From contig NC_013743.1 in NCBI RefSeq assembly GCF_000025325.1, forward strand, positions 3,038,001-3,102,000: DNA of 64,000 bases, in the 5' to 3' direction. Below, in pieces: positions 10,659 to 19,296 of this stretch (its first letter is position 1; every line of letters starts with the position of its first letter). Both the position numbers and the translations under genes were made by a program. The notes under the pieces are model-generated. The model did not search any database. It saw nothing but the letters and a program-made list of their open reading frames with translations, and had not been told where the DNA came from. This DNA comes from Haloterrigena turkmenica DSM 5511. GTDB lineage: Archaea > Halobacteriota > Halobacteria > Halobacteriales > Natrialbaceae.

Positions 10659-11732
10659 ATGTTCGGGACGATACTTCAGATTCCGATCATCGGCATGGAG
10701 ACCGAAGCGTTCGCCGTCCTGCTGATCGCCGCGCTCGCCGGCGGGGCGTTCGGCGCGGCCCTCGGTGCGCTTCCCTCCTTCGTCTTCACCGGCTTCGTCG
10801 TCTTCCTCGGGGAGGGTATCGCGGTCCTCGAGGGGGAACTCAGCGCCGCCGAGGCCATCGGTGCCGGTAACATCGCGACCGGCATCACCGGGACGATCGG
10901 CTTCGGCGCGGTCACCGGCCCCCACATCGCCTTCGCCGGCGGCGTCGCCGCGACGGCCTACGCCGGCCGGAAGTACCCCGAAATGGAGCCCGACGACTGG
11001 GACTACCACTTCGGGAAGAACATCCTCTACGCCTTCGGGACCAAACCCGACATCCTCGCGGTCGGGGCGCTCTTCGGCGTGCTCGGGATGCTCATCACCC
11101 AGGTGATGAGCGGGATCGGCTTCCCGACGGACAACATCGCGCTCTCGGTCGTGGCGACGGCGTTCCTCGCTCGACTCGCCTTCGGCTACCCGCTGGTCGG
11201 CAAGATCGGGGGCTCGAGCGTCCTCGACATGTCCCCGTTCGAGCGCGAGGAGAAGCGCGCGGTCACCGACGGCGGGGTCGAGACCGACCGGTTAGCCACT
11301 GAGCCGTGGCTGCCACATCAGTACGAGTGGGCCGGCGTCACCACCATCGGCGTCGTCGGCGGGATCCTCGGCGGCTTCATCTGGCTCCAGACCGGGAGCA
11401 TCTTCCTTGGCTACGCCATCTCGGCGATGAGCCTGCTCTTTCTCAACCTCGGCGTCGAGAAGATTCCCGTCACCCACCACATCACGCTGCTCGGGTCGAC
11501 GGGCGCGGTGATCGCGGCGGCGGCCGTCGGGAGCGATCCCGTCGTGTTGCTCGTCGCCGGCGCGTTCGGCGCGATCAGCGCCCTCCTCGGCGAGGTGTCC
11601 CAGCGCGTGTTCTACTCGCACTCCGGGACCCACGTCGACCCGCCGGCGATGGCCATCGCGGCGTTCATGTTCGTCCTCGGACTCCTGTATCTGGCCGGGC
11701 TGCTCCCCAACGCGGGCTATCTCGGCCTCTGA
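10659..11732 (+). CDS. Multi-pass membrane protein of the glycerol operon, putative glycerol transporter
   Basis: This 357-residue protein consists of about ten hydrophobic helices joined by short acidic loops and begins two bases after glpK. I recall that haloarchaeal glp operons carry a membrane gene of this kind just after glpK (called glpX in Haloferax volcanii) and that it is proposed to carry glycerol. It has no NPA motifs, so it is not an aquaporin-type GlpF. Conserved-looking loops include GAGNIATGITGTIGFGAVTG and THVDPPAMAIA. The transport role is inference from context. Confidence 0.7.
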   Translation: MFGTILQIPIIGMETEAFAVLLIAALAGGAFGAALGALPSFVFTGFVVFLGEGIAVLEGELSAAEAIGAGNIATGITGTIGFGAVTGPHIAFAGGVAATAYAGRKYPEMEPDDWDYHFGKNILYAFGTKPDILAVGALFGVLGMLITQVMSGIGFPTDNIALSVVATAFLARLAFGYPLVGKIGGSSVLDMSPFEREEKRAVTDGGVETDRLATEPWLPHQYEWAGVTTIGVVGGILGGFIWLQTGSIFLGYAISAMSLLFLNLGVEKIPVTHHITLLGSTGAVIAAAAVGSDPVVLLVAGAFGAISALLGEVSQRVFYSHSGTHVDPPAMAIAAFMFVLGLLYLAGLLPNAGYLGL

Positions 11733-11935
11733 CGGACCTCGAAATCCGACTGCGGTCCGTCTTTCCACTCTGCTGGTTGCTGGTTGGTTTCCGATACCAT
11801 TGCTGCTCAGCGTGATGACTGCTGGTTTCTGAACGGCACGTATCGGACGGCTAATTCGGCGCTTTCATCGGATGGGCTAGTTTCACTGGATAGCTTTATC
11901 GTGGTACTTGTTGGCATATAACGCGGTGTTCAGCA

Positions 11936-12547
11936 ATGGAAAAAGAGTGGATCATCGAGGGAGACTACGTCGAAGCCTGCAACTGCGACGTCGCGTGTCA
12001 GTGCGTGTGGATGGAACCGCCGGACGACGACGTCTGTACCGTCTCGCTGGCGTGGCACATCGAAGAGGGACGCTACGGCGATGTCGACTTGAGCGGGGTA
12101 GACGTCGGCATGCTCATTTCGACCGATGAGGGCGTCATGTTCGCCCCCGAGACGGAATGGGACGTCGTGTTACTCGTCGACGAAACGGCCGACGACGACC
12201 AGCGCGAGGCCATCGAAGACATCTACTCCGGCCGCGCCGGCGGTATCTGGGCCCCCGTCGCTGACACACACGTCCGATCGGTCGACGTCACGACCGTTCC
12301 GATCAGCTTCTCGCGGGACGGGTCGGACTTCTCCGTCGAGATCGGGGACGCCGTCGAAATGGACGCGAGCGGCGCGGTCGGGTTCAACGAGGAAGTCGGG
12401 ACGGTCTCGCCCCACCCGCTGACGAAGAGCACGGAGGTACAGACCGGGAAGTCGACCACGGCGACGGTCTCCTACGATGACCGGTTCACGTGGGACGTCT
12501 CCGGAAACAACGCCTACCTCGGCGACTTCGAATTGGCGAACTCCTGA
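11936..12547 (+). CDS. DUF1326 domain protein with clustered Cys motif
   Basis: This soluble, acidic protein of 203 residues opens with the DUF1326 hallmark ACNCDVACQC (about residues 14-23), a set of four closely spaced cysteines that looks like a metal-binding site. No signal peptide is visible, so it is likely cytoplasmic. It is followed 32 bases later by a DUF2182 membrane protein, a pairing found in many genomes. The function is unknown; binding of a soft metal such as copper is inference from the cysteines. A TATA-like TATAAC lies close upstream (11917-11922). Confidence 0.8.
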   Translation: MEKEWIIEGDYVEACNCDVACQCVWMEPPDDDVCTVSLAWHIEEGRYGDVDLSGVDVGMLISTDEGVMFAPETEWDVVLLVDETADDDQREAIEDIYSGRAGGIWAPVADTHVRSVDVTTVPISFSRDGSDFSVEIGDAVEMDASGAVGFNEEVGTVSPHPLTKSTEVQTGKSTTATVSYDDRFTWDVSGNNAYLGDFELANS

Positions 12548-12579
12548 GGGCGAGAGGACAGCGATATAGTCGATCGATC

Positions 12580-13371
12580 ATGGGGACACACGACTCGTTT
12601 CGAGACCGATTCACCCGTCGACGCGTTCCGATCGTCGTGCTCGTCACGTACGTAATCGCGTTGCTCGCGTGGGCGGCGGTCGTGGGTCGGTGGCTCCCGA
12701 TGCCCGGTGGACAGATGGAGCTGCAGATGTCCGACCCGGGAGCACCGGAGGCGATGGCCGTCTCGAACGGGCTGACCGGTATCAGCCTCTACTTGCTCAT
12801 GTGGGGAGTGATGATGATCGCCATGATGTATCCCTCGTCGGTCCCGCTCTTCCGGCTGTACGCCGAGACGCTCGAGGGGACCACGGCCGCGGGTAAAGCG
12901 ACTCGAGTTGGGGCGTTTATCGGGACGTACGCGCTCGTTTGGACGCTGACGGGAATCGTCCCGCTCGTCGTCAACGCGGTGGTACCGATCGTCACCCTCG
13001 CGAACGCCCACGGCGGGCTCCTGGTGGGCGGGTCGTTGCTCCTCTTGTCCGGATACCAGCTCTCGCCGTACAAGTACCGCTGTCTGCGGTATTGCCGGTC
13101 GCCGCTCGGGTTCCTCATGAGTCATCACCGACCGGGAGTGCGCGGCGCCGTTCGGATGAGCTGGCAGTTCAGCGTCTTCTGCGTCGGATGCTGTTGGGCG
13201 CTGTTCGCGTTCATGGTGATCGTGGGCTCGATGAACATCGTCTGGATGGCGCTCATCGCGGTCGTGCTCTCGCTCGAGCGGACGGTCGCGTGGGGTGAGC
13301 AACTGGCACGTGCGGTCGGCGTTCTCGCCGGCATCGCCGGGAGTACCGTCATCGTGATCGCACTGGTCTAG
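12580..13371 (+). CDS. DUF2182 predicted metal-binding membrane protein
   Basis: This membrane protein of about 263 residues has roughly seven helices. Motifs typical of the family are visible: GGQMELQM, LLMWGVMMIAMMYPSSVP, YQLSPYKYRCLRYCRSP and FCVGCCWALFAFMVIVGSMN. The Met and Cys in and next to helices suggest soft-metal (Cu or Ag) coordination, but no function has been shown to my knowledge. It lies 32 bases after the DUF1326 gene on the same strand and is probably cotranscribed. The ATG at 12580 is chosen because the first helix follows about 20 residues later. Confidence 0.8.
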   Translation: MGTHDSFRDRFTRRRVPIVVLVTYVIALLAWAAVVGRWLPMPGGQMELQMSDPGAPEAMAVSNGLTGISLYLLMWGVMMIAMMYPSSVPLFRLYAETLEGTTAAGKATRVGAFIGTYALVWTLTGIVPLVVNAVVPIVTLANAHGGLLVGGSLLLLSGYQLSPYKYRCLRYCRSPLGFLMSHHRPGVRGAVRMSWQFSVFCVGCCWALFAFMVIVGSMNIVWMALIAVVLSLERTVAWGEQLARAVGVLAGIAGSTVIVIALV

Positions 13372-13487
13372 AAATCAGAGCAGGGGGTGAAACGCGCGGT
13401 AAGTACAGGGTATTTACTGAGCAGATTGTCTATTCCAGCCCTCGTTTTACACCGTGAGTTGTGGACGATATGAGAAACTCATAAATT

Positions 13488-13811
13488 ATGGCTCGCGAAA
13501 CTGGAGCGCCCTCCCGAGAAGAGATCGAGGAACGGATTCAACAGGTTGGAAAATACTCTCGCGCAGTTCGTACAGGATTAGTGATTATTCTGATCGCGTT
13601 TCTGTTGGCCATTGGCGTTGTTCTGCCTGCGAATCTCGAGAGTCCCTCGCAGGCGATTGAGTCGATACTCATGCCGCTCACGTTCGTCGGATTAGGCACC
13701 ATCCTGTACGGAATCGGGATGCATCTTCACCTGATGCACTTGAATCTCGTTCGTCAGTTACAGCCCGAACCGACGGACGATCAGGGATCAGTTCCCGAGT
13801 CAGACGACTAA
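13488..13811 (+). CDS. Small two-helix membrane protein
   Basis: This 107-residue protein has a basic/acidic N-terminal stretch, two hydrophobic helices (about 30-50 and 64-82) and an acidic cytoplasmic-looking tail. The family is not recognised. An A+T-rich stretch with ATAAATT directly precedes the ATG and the 117-base gap before it is A+T-rich, which fits a separate promoter. It may be related to the DUF1326/DUF2182 genes by position only. Confidence 0.65.
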   Translation: MARETGAPSREEIEERIQQVGKYSRAVRTGLVIILIAFLLAIGVVLPANLESPSQAIESILMPLTFVGLGTILYGIGMHLHLMHLNLVRQLQPEPTDDQGSVPESDD

Positions 13812-13933
13812 CGAGTGTACTCGGTTCGCACACGCACTTAGCGAACCGTCCCGATTCAGTCACTGACGGATCTCTCGGTCTCGAGCACGCCCGAACCGAC
13901 CCCTTTAGGTCGCCCAGCCCTCGAGTGACGGCC

Positions 13934-14620
13934 ATGAGAGCCGATCCACCGCTCGTCCTCGACATCGACGGGACGCTCACCCGCCCGGAGGGGTGGGGCA
14001 TCGATCCGCGCGTCTTCGACCCCCTCCGCGATTGGGAGGCGCCCGTCGTGATCGCCACCGGGAAGGCCTTTCCCTACCCCGTCGCGCTCTGTCACTTCGT
14101 CGGCATCCCCGAACTCGTCGTCGCCGAGAACGGCGGCGTCGTCTACACCGGCGACGACGTCTTCTTCACCGCCGACCGCGAGGCCGCTCAGGCCGTCCTC
14201 GAGGCGTACCGCGCCGCCGGCTACGAGACGGGCTGGGGGCCGGAGAACACCGTTAACCGCTGGCGCGAGACCGAGATCGCCGTGAACCTCGACCAACCCA
14301 TCGAGCCGCTGCGCGAGATCGCCGCCGACCACGGCCTCGAGGTGATCGACACCGGCTACGCCTACCACGTCAAGGACGCCGCGCCGAACAAGGGCGACGG
14401 CCTCGAGACGATCGCCGAACACGTCGATATCGACCTCGAGCGAACCGTCGCAGTGGGCGACTCGATCAACGACGTCTCGACGTTCGAGGCCGTCGGCCGG
14501 AGTTTCGCCGTCGCCAACGCCGACGAGACGGCGAAAGCGGCGGCCGACGAAGTGCTTGACGAGGTGCACGCGGACGGGACGCTGGCGGTTCTCGAGCGAG
14601 TTCGCGGGTCAGTCGACTAA
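13934..14620 (+). CDS. pgp: Phosphoglycolate phosphatase (archaeal HAD family)
   Basis: This HAD-superfamily phosphatase of 228 residues hydrolyses 2-phosphoglycolate to glycolate. Motif I LDIDGTLTR gives the Asp nucleophile and the +2 Asp. ATGKAF supplies the motif II region, and VAVGDSINDVSTF is motif III/IV for magnesium. The size and motifs match archaeal TA0175-type enzymes. A CTTTAGG box about 30 bases upstream suits a leaderless transcript from the ATG at 13934. An in-frame GTG at 13925 is the alternative start. Confidence 0.88.
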   Translation: MRADPPLVLDIDGTLTRPEGWGIDPRVFDPLRDWEAPVVIATGKAFPYPVALCHFVGIPELVVAENGGVVYTGDDVFFTADREAAQAVLEAYRAAGYETGWGPENTVNRWRETEIAVNLDQPIEPLREIAADHGLEVIDTGYAYHVKDAAPNKGDGLETIAEHVDIDLERTVAVGDSINDVSTFEAVGRSFAVANADETAKAAADEVLDEVHADGTLAVLERVRGSVD

Positions 14621-14942
14621 CTCGTCCCGGTGGTTCGACTCGGTGACCGAATCGGCTGTGGGTGATGTGGAATCCGTTAGCTCATTGAATACAGCAATAA
14701 CGCAACTTCACGCTGGCAACGGTGAGTGCCACGCCCTCCCCAGCCGATTCGTTCGCTCCTCTCAGTCGCTCACTCATCCCTCGCACGGTTCTGACCGTGG
14801 CTCCTTGTACAGTCGCCACGGTCCAGCGCGCGCCACCGCAGAGAGATCCCTCGAGCGGAGCGCGTACACCGAACGACGGACTCGAGTGGGGCCGATCGGG
14901 CCCACTCAGAACGCTTTTCTTTCGGCCGACGAACGCTCACGT
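14621..14942. other. Intergenic stretch with dispersed repeat copy A and a long palindrome
   Basis: No gene is seen in these 322 bases. They hold one copy of a repeat also found near 23.2 kb (14728-14838) and, closer to the next gene, a 24-base near-palindrome (14884-14907, two mismatches, gagtggg...cccactc) that ends about 35 bases before the ATG at 14943. Confidence 0.6.
14728..14838. repeat. Dispersed intergenic repeat, copy A
   Basis: Three blocks are shared with copy B at 23176-23341, in the same order: a 22-base block starting gccacgccctcccc (21 of 22 identical), a block around catccctcgc, and an exact 15-base block cagcgcgcgccaccg. The sequence between the last two blocks forms a stem (gaccgtgg...ccacggtc). 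The pattern suggests a small non-coding repetitive element with variable stem-loop inserts. Confidence 0.65.
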
Positions 14943-15230
14943 ATGGTAGTCGACACCCTCGTCGCCGTCATCGGCGTGGTGGGGACCGTCGGGCTCTTCG
15001 CTTGGACCTACCGGGACGCCACGGATCACGAGGTCTCGAGACCCCTGCTGTGGGCCGCCTTCTCGGGGGGCGCCGTCGCGGTCGGCGCGGGGCTATACCT
15101 GTTCGCGTCCGTTCCGACCACCGGAACCATTATGACCGCCAACACGGGGCTGGTCCTGTACGGGTTCGAGCGGGAAGTGACGCTCGAGGACGACGAACCG
15201 GCCGAACCAGGCGAGTTACCCCACAAATAG
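14943..15230 (+). CDS. Small two-helix membrane protein
   Basis: This 95-residue protein has helices at about 2-20 and 36-58 and an acidic tail ending ELPHK. It looks like one of the short conserved membrane proteins common in haloarchaea, but no named family is recognised. The ATG at 14943 follows a T-rich box (CTTTTCTTTC, about 14911-14920) and a GC palindrome at 14884-14907. The tyw1 gene follows on the same strand after 129 bases, with its own palindrome upstream. Confidence 0.65.
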   Translation: MVVDTLVAVIGVVGTVGLFAWTYRDATDHEVSRPLLWAAFSGGAVAVGAGLYLFASVPTTGTIMTANTGLVLYGFEREVTLEDDEPAEPGELPHK

Positions 15231-15330
15231 CAGTCAGGCGTCGCTCGAGGTCCTGCAGAGTAGGGACTCGACATGCCCGAGTCCGATCCGTTCCGCGCCG
15301 GAGAGTCGAAGCGGCGACACCACACACCTT

Positions 15331-15348
15331 TTGGTCGGGCCCGACCAA
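15331..15348. promoter_or_regulatory. 18-base perfect palindrome before tyw1
   Basis: The sequence ttggtcgggcccgaccaa is a perfect palindrome ending 11 bases before the tyw1 ATG at 15360. It could be an operator over the transcription start or a short hairpin in a leader. Confidence 0.5.
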
Positions 15349-15359
15349 GCGGGGGCAAC

Positions 15360-16397
15360 ATGAGTAACTCCGCCGAATCCGGCGTCGAGGGTGGGAGCGA
15401 CACCGACGCCGAACACGACGAGAGCGAGGACGGCGGTGCGATGCAGGTCTCGAGCCCGGACTACCACAGCGAGAACCACACGGCCGCCCAGACGTGTGGC
15501 TGGACGGCCAACGCCGTCCGGGGCGAGGGGAAGTGTTACAAGTACATCTACTACGGGATCGAGTCCCATCGGTGCATCCAGATGACGCCGGTCGTCCGGT
15601 GTAACGAGCGCTGCGTCTTCTGCTGGCGCGACCACCAGGGACACACCTACGAGATGGACGACGTCGAGTGGGACGACCCCGAGGCGGTCGTCGACGCCTC
15701 GATCCGGCTCCAGAAGAAGCTGCTCTCGGGCTTCGGCGGCAACGACGAGGTGCCCCGCGAGGTCTTCGAGCAGGCGATGGAACCCCGACACGTCGCCATA
15801 TCGCTGGACGGCGAACCGACGCTCTACCCCTATCTTCCCGAGCTCATCGAGGCCTTCCGCGACCGCGATATCACCACTTTCCTCGTCTCCAACGGGACCC
15901 GGCCCGAGGTGCTCCGGGAGTGCGATCCGACGCAACTGTACGTCAGCGTCGACGCCCCCGAGCGCCACACCTTCGACCAGGTGGTCGGCGCGACGGAAGA
16001 CGACGCCTGGGAGCGCCTGCTCGAGACGATGGACGTCCTCGCCGAGAAGGACGAAACCCGAACGGTCCTCCGGACGACGCTCGTCAAGGGCGAGAACATG
16101 CACCACCCCGACTGGTACGCGGGCTTCTACCAGCAGGCCGATCCCGACTTCGTCGAGCTGAAGGCGTACATGCACGTCGGTCACTCGCAGGGCCGGCTCG
16201 ACCGCTCGGCGATGCCCGACCACGAGGAGGTCATGGCGTTCGCCGACGAGGTCAAGGAGTACATGCCCGAGTTCACCGAGTCTCGAGGGGTGTCGGAGTC
16301 CCGCGTCGCGCTCCTCGCGAAGCAAAAGGACACCTGGGTCCCCAAACTCAAGAAGGGCAGCGAGTTCTGGGAGCGCGATCCGGTCGTCGGCGACTGA
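15360..16397 (+). CDS. tyw1: 4-demethylwyosine synthase TYW1
   Basis: This radical SAM enzyme makes the tricyclic imG-14 base at position 37 of tRNA-Phe from m1G37, using pyruvate. The radical SAM motif is CNERCVFC. The three upstream cysteines spaced 13 and 13 residues apart (CGWTANAVRGEGKC, then CIQMTP) match the second [4Fe-4S] site of archaeal TYW1. The downstream region (SLDGEPTLYP, NGTRPEV) also fits. The ATG at 15360 begins MSNSAES; an upstream in-frame ATG at 15273 would add 29 residues and put the palindrome inside the gene, so it is less likely. Confidence 0.93.
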   Translation: MSNSAESGVEGGSDTDAEHDESEDGGAMQVSSPDYHSENHTAAQTCGWTANAVRGEGKCYKYIYYGIESHRCIQMTPVVRCNERCVFCWRDHQGHTYEMDDVEWDDPEAVVDASIRLQKKLLSGFGGNDEVPREVFEQAMEPRHVAISLDGEPTLYPYLPELIEAFRDRDITTFLVSNGTRPEVLRECDPTQLYVSVDAPERHTFDQVVGATEDDAWERLLETMDVLAEKDETRTVLRTTLVKGENMHHPDWYAGFYQQADPDFVELKAYMHVGHSQGRLDRSAMPDHEEVMAFADEVKEYMPEFTESRGVSESRVALLAKQKDTWVPKLKKGSEFWERDPVVGD

Positions 16398-16511
16398 GCG
16401 CGCGGCCGATCGCTCGAGTCGCCGCCGCTGCTATCGCACTGACGGTCCCTCGAGTCGCCGCCGCTATTGTCGTGCTGACTATCGCACCAGTCATCGGACC
16501 TGCCACACCGC

Positions 16512-17624
16512 TCAGTCGCTGTGCAGCGGCTTCGCCCGCCGCACGTCCCGCTCGAGTCGCTCGGCGTACTCGAGCCGGAGTCGCCGCGCTTCGTCCGGAT
16601 CGATCCGTCCCCGACCGGCGATCTCGTGAGTGATCGGCTCGTAGGCATCGACGTCGAATCCCATCCGGTCGAGATACGATCGAACGGCGTCTGACTCGAG
16701 CCCCTCCCGGATCGCGGCGTCGACGTACTCGAGGACGGCGTCGAACTCCGGGAGGACGATCGTCTCGTCCGTGACGCGACCCTTCTGGCTGTCGATGCGC
16801 ACGTCGGTGTCCTCGAGATCGCCGACGATGTCGGCCAGGCGATTCGCCAGCCTGACGACCTGACTCGGGAGCGCGGTGTCCGGCGAGCGCCACTCGACGG
16901 TGGAAAACGACGAGCGAAGCTGGACCGGCGTCCAGACCGCGCTCTCGGGGTCGAAGTTCGACTCGAGGGTCTGCCGCGAGACGCCCGCGTCGGTCGCCAC
17001 CGTCACGAACTCCTCGTGCCGGCGCTCGAGCCGTCGCGTCCACTCCTCGCGGTCCGAGACGTAGCGCCACAGCCAGCCCTGATGGGGGATGTCGTCATAG
17101 GCCAGCCAGCGGTAGCACTTCGACCGGGCGCCGGCCGCCATCGGGCGCCCGCGGTAGTACGGCGAGGAGTTGACCAGCGCCAGCGCGGGGTCGAGCGCGA
17201 CGAGGGCGTTCAACTGATCGATCTCGCGTCCGGGTTGCTGTTCGACGTGGACGTGGGTCCCCGCGCAGTGGCGCACGTACGCGAAGTCCTCGCCGACGAC
17301 GGTGTTCTGGATCCGCGTCCGGTCGCTGGAAAGTTCGCTGATCCGTTCGTCGCCCACCGGCGTCGCCAGCGGCACGAGTCGCTTTCCGAGGTCGTCGGCC
17401 CGCTCGAGGACGGCGCCGATCCGGTCGAACAGCTCCTCGCGCAGTTCGGCCGCCGTCTCGCAGGGAGTGGTCTTGATCTCGAGCACCGGTTCGACGAACT
17501 CCCGTTCGGCGCCCGGCGACGCCGCGACGAGTTCCCCCGGCTCGGTCAGCCGCCCCTCGTCGTCGATCACCCAGTACTCGACCTCGATGCTCCGGCGTCG
17601 CGGTTCAGCGTGGTCTACGGACAC
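16512..17624 (-). CDS. gshA: Glutamate-cysteine ligase (gamma-glutamylcysteine synthesis)
   Basis: This GCS2-type ligase of 370 residues joins Glu and Cys with ATP. Haloarchaea accumulate gamma-glutamylcysteine in place of glutathione. Family features include the N-terminal IEVEYWVIDDEG, FVEPVLEIKTTPC, the HCAGTHVHVEQQPG stretch and the later FSTVEWRSPDTALP. It is convergent with tyw1 and no glutathione synthetase lies beside it. It appears monocistronic. Confidence 0.88.
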   Translation of the reverse strand: MSVDHAEPRRRSIEVEYWVIDDEGRLTEPGELVAASPGAEREFVEPVLEIKTTPCETAAELREELFDRIGAVLERADDLGKRLVPLATPVGDERISELSSDRTRIQNTVVGEDFAYVRHCAGTHVHVEQQPGREIDQLNALVALDPALALVNSSPYYRGRPMAAGARSKCYRWLAYDDIPHQGWLWRYVSDREEWTRRLERRHEEFVTVATDAGVSRQTLESNFDPESAVWTPVQLRSSFSTVEWRSPDTALPSQVVRLANRLADIVGDLEDTDVRIDSQKGRVTDETIVLPEFDAVLEYVDAAIREGLESDAVRSYLDRMGFDVDAYEPITHEIAGRGRIDPDEARRLRLEYAERLERDVRRAKPLHSD

Positions 17625-17831
17625 GGGTGGTTCGATGGAGCACCGGCGTGTCTCTGCTGCGACGTGATTCGGTTCCGCTGATCAAAGATTGATGGTAGCA
17701 TATCACACGATGCTATCCATCGAACACCCTCAAGAGTATTTCGTCTATGGAGACATTAGCCGCAACAACCGCGTATACGGGTCGGAATCGTACCGAACCC
17801 GTCCAAAAACGCGCTCGAACGCCGGGGACGG

Positions 17832-19274
17832 CTAGATCTCGAAGCGCGAACTGCGGACGACGCCCCTGATCGTGATGCGGAGCTTTCGACTGATCGCCGC
17901 CAGCGTGACGGCGTAGACCGCCGCGCCCAGCACGACGATCGCGAGGAGCTGGTACCAGTGATCGACGGCGACGGCGCGTTCGACCGGGACGATCACGGCG
18001 AACATCGCGAGGCCGGCCGCGAACTGCTCGCCGAGCGTCCGCGGGAAGAGGACGACCGACGGGAGCTGCCGTTTGATGATGACCGCCGAGCAGACGTACC
18101 GGAGCGTCTCGGCGACGACCGTCGCGATCACGACGCCGATCGCGCCGTAGACGAGCGTCAGTGCGACGCCGAGGACGATGTTGATCCCCAGTGTCAGCGC
18201 CGAGACCCGCGTGTTGACGTCCGGCCGATCGATCCCGTCGATCACGCTCGTGAGCACGCCGGCCTGGGTCTTCGCGATCTGGTAGAGCGCGAGTCCGACG
18301 AGGAGCACGGCGGCCTCGGCGTACTCGGGGCCGAAAAAGGTCACGACGAGCTGTTCCGGCATCGCGACGGCGCCGAAGAACATCGGGATCGCGACGATGC
18401 TCGTAAACGCCAGCGTGTTCGAGACGTCCGCGCCCGGCTCCTCGCCCTTGCTGTGTCTGTGGCTCACGCGAGCCATCAGGCCGCTCGAGGCGGCCATCGT
18501 CACGAACGTCGCCGGCACCGTAAGCTTGAGCGCGACCTCGTAGTGGCCGGCGGCGGCGGGCGCCAGCAGGTAGCCCAGCAGGATGATGTCGAACCGATCG
18601 TAGGCCTGACTGAGCAGCGAGTTCGGAATGCTGAACCTGGCGTACGACCAGAGGTTTTCGACCGTCTCCCGCTCCGGAGCGACCGGCCTCGCCCGAACGA
18701 AGTACCAGAGGATCGGCACCGTCAGGAACGTCGCCGCGGCCAGTCCGTAGGCCATGCCGGCGGCACCGAGTCCGAGCGTGATCAGCCCCAACTGAAGCGG
18801 GAAGGTGAGCACCGACCGGAGCGTGTCGGTCCACATCGAGGCGCCGACGCGGCCCCGCGCCTGTACCATCAGGTCCAACGGCTCGAAGAGCGTCACGGCG
18901 AACAGCAGGACGATGAACAACACCGGCGCCTCGGGAAGCCCCGTGTAGTCGACCAGCTGCTTCGACGCGAGGAGCGCCGCCGCGCAGACGATCGCCATCC
19001 AGACGACCGTGAACAGCGCCTGACTGCCGACCAGTTCTCCCGGCGCCGTGTCCGCTTCCGAGAACCGCTTCTTGACCGCGGTTCCCCATCCGTTGACCGC
19101 CCGGTCGGCGATCTTCACCAGCGAGAAGAGGAGGTAGTAGCCGCCGAACCCGGTCGGGCCGAGCACGCGCGCGAAGACGATCGTCCCGAGAAAGCCGATC
19201 GCGGCCATCGTGAACTTCGCGGCCGTCGCCTTGAGCGTCTCGCCGCCGAGGCTGACGGAGGTCGCGTCACTCAT
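17832..19274 (-). CDS. Wzx-type polysaccharide flippase
   Basis: This MATE/PST-superfamily protein of about 480 residues and 12-14 membrane helices is expected to move lipid-linked glycans to the outer face of the membrane. The N-terminal FARVLGPTGFGGYYLLFSLVKIADRAVNGWG and the central SYARFSIPNSLLSQAYDRFDIILLGYLL are typical. The ATG at 19274 is chosen because the conserved region begins right after it; the longer open frame upstream runs back into the preceding gene. It lies 22 bases after a sulfatase-like gene and is the last gene of the minus-strand glycan block. Confidence 0.88.
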   Translation of the reverse strand: MSDATSVSLGGETLKATAAKFTMAAIGFLGTIVFARVLGPTGFGGYYLLFSLVKIADRAVNGWGTAVKKRFSEADTAPGELVGSQALFTVVWMAIVCAAALLASKQLVDYTGLPEAPVLFIVLLFAVTLFEPLDLMVQARGRVGASMWTDTLRSVLTFPLQLGLITLGLGAAGMAYGLAAATFLTVPILWYFVRARPVAPERETVENLWSYARFSIPNSLLSQAYDRFDIILLGYLLAPAAAGHYEVALKLTVPATFVTMAASSGLMARVSHRHSKGEEPGADVSNTLAFTSIVAIPMFFGAVAMPEQLVVTFFGPEYAEAAVLLVGLALYQIAKTQAGVLTSVIDGIDRPDVNTRVSALTLGINIVLGVALTLVYGAIGVVIATVVAETLRYVCSAVIIKRQLPSVVLFPRTLGEQFAAGLAMFAVIVPVERAVAVDHWYQLLAIVVLGAAVYAVTLAAISRKLRITIRGVVRSSRFEI

Positions 19275-19296
19275 GGCTCTCGTCTCGAGACCACCG

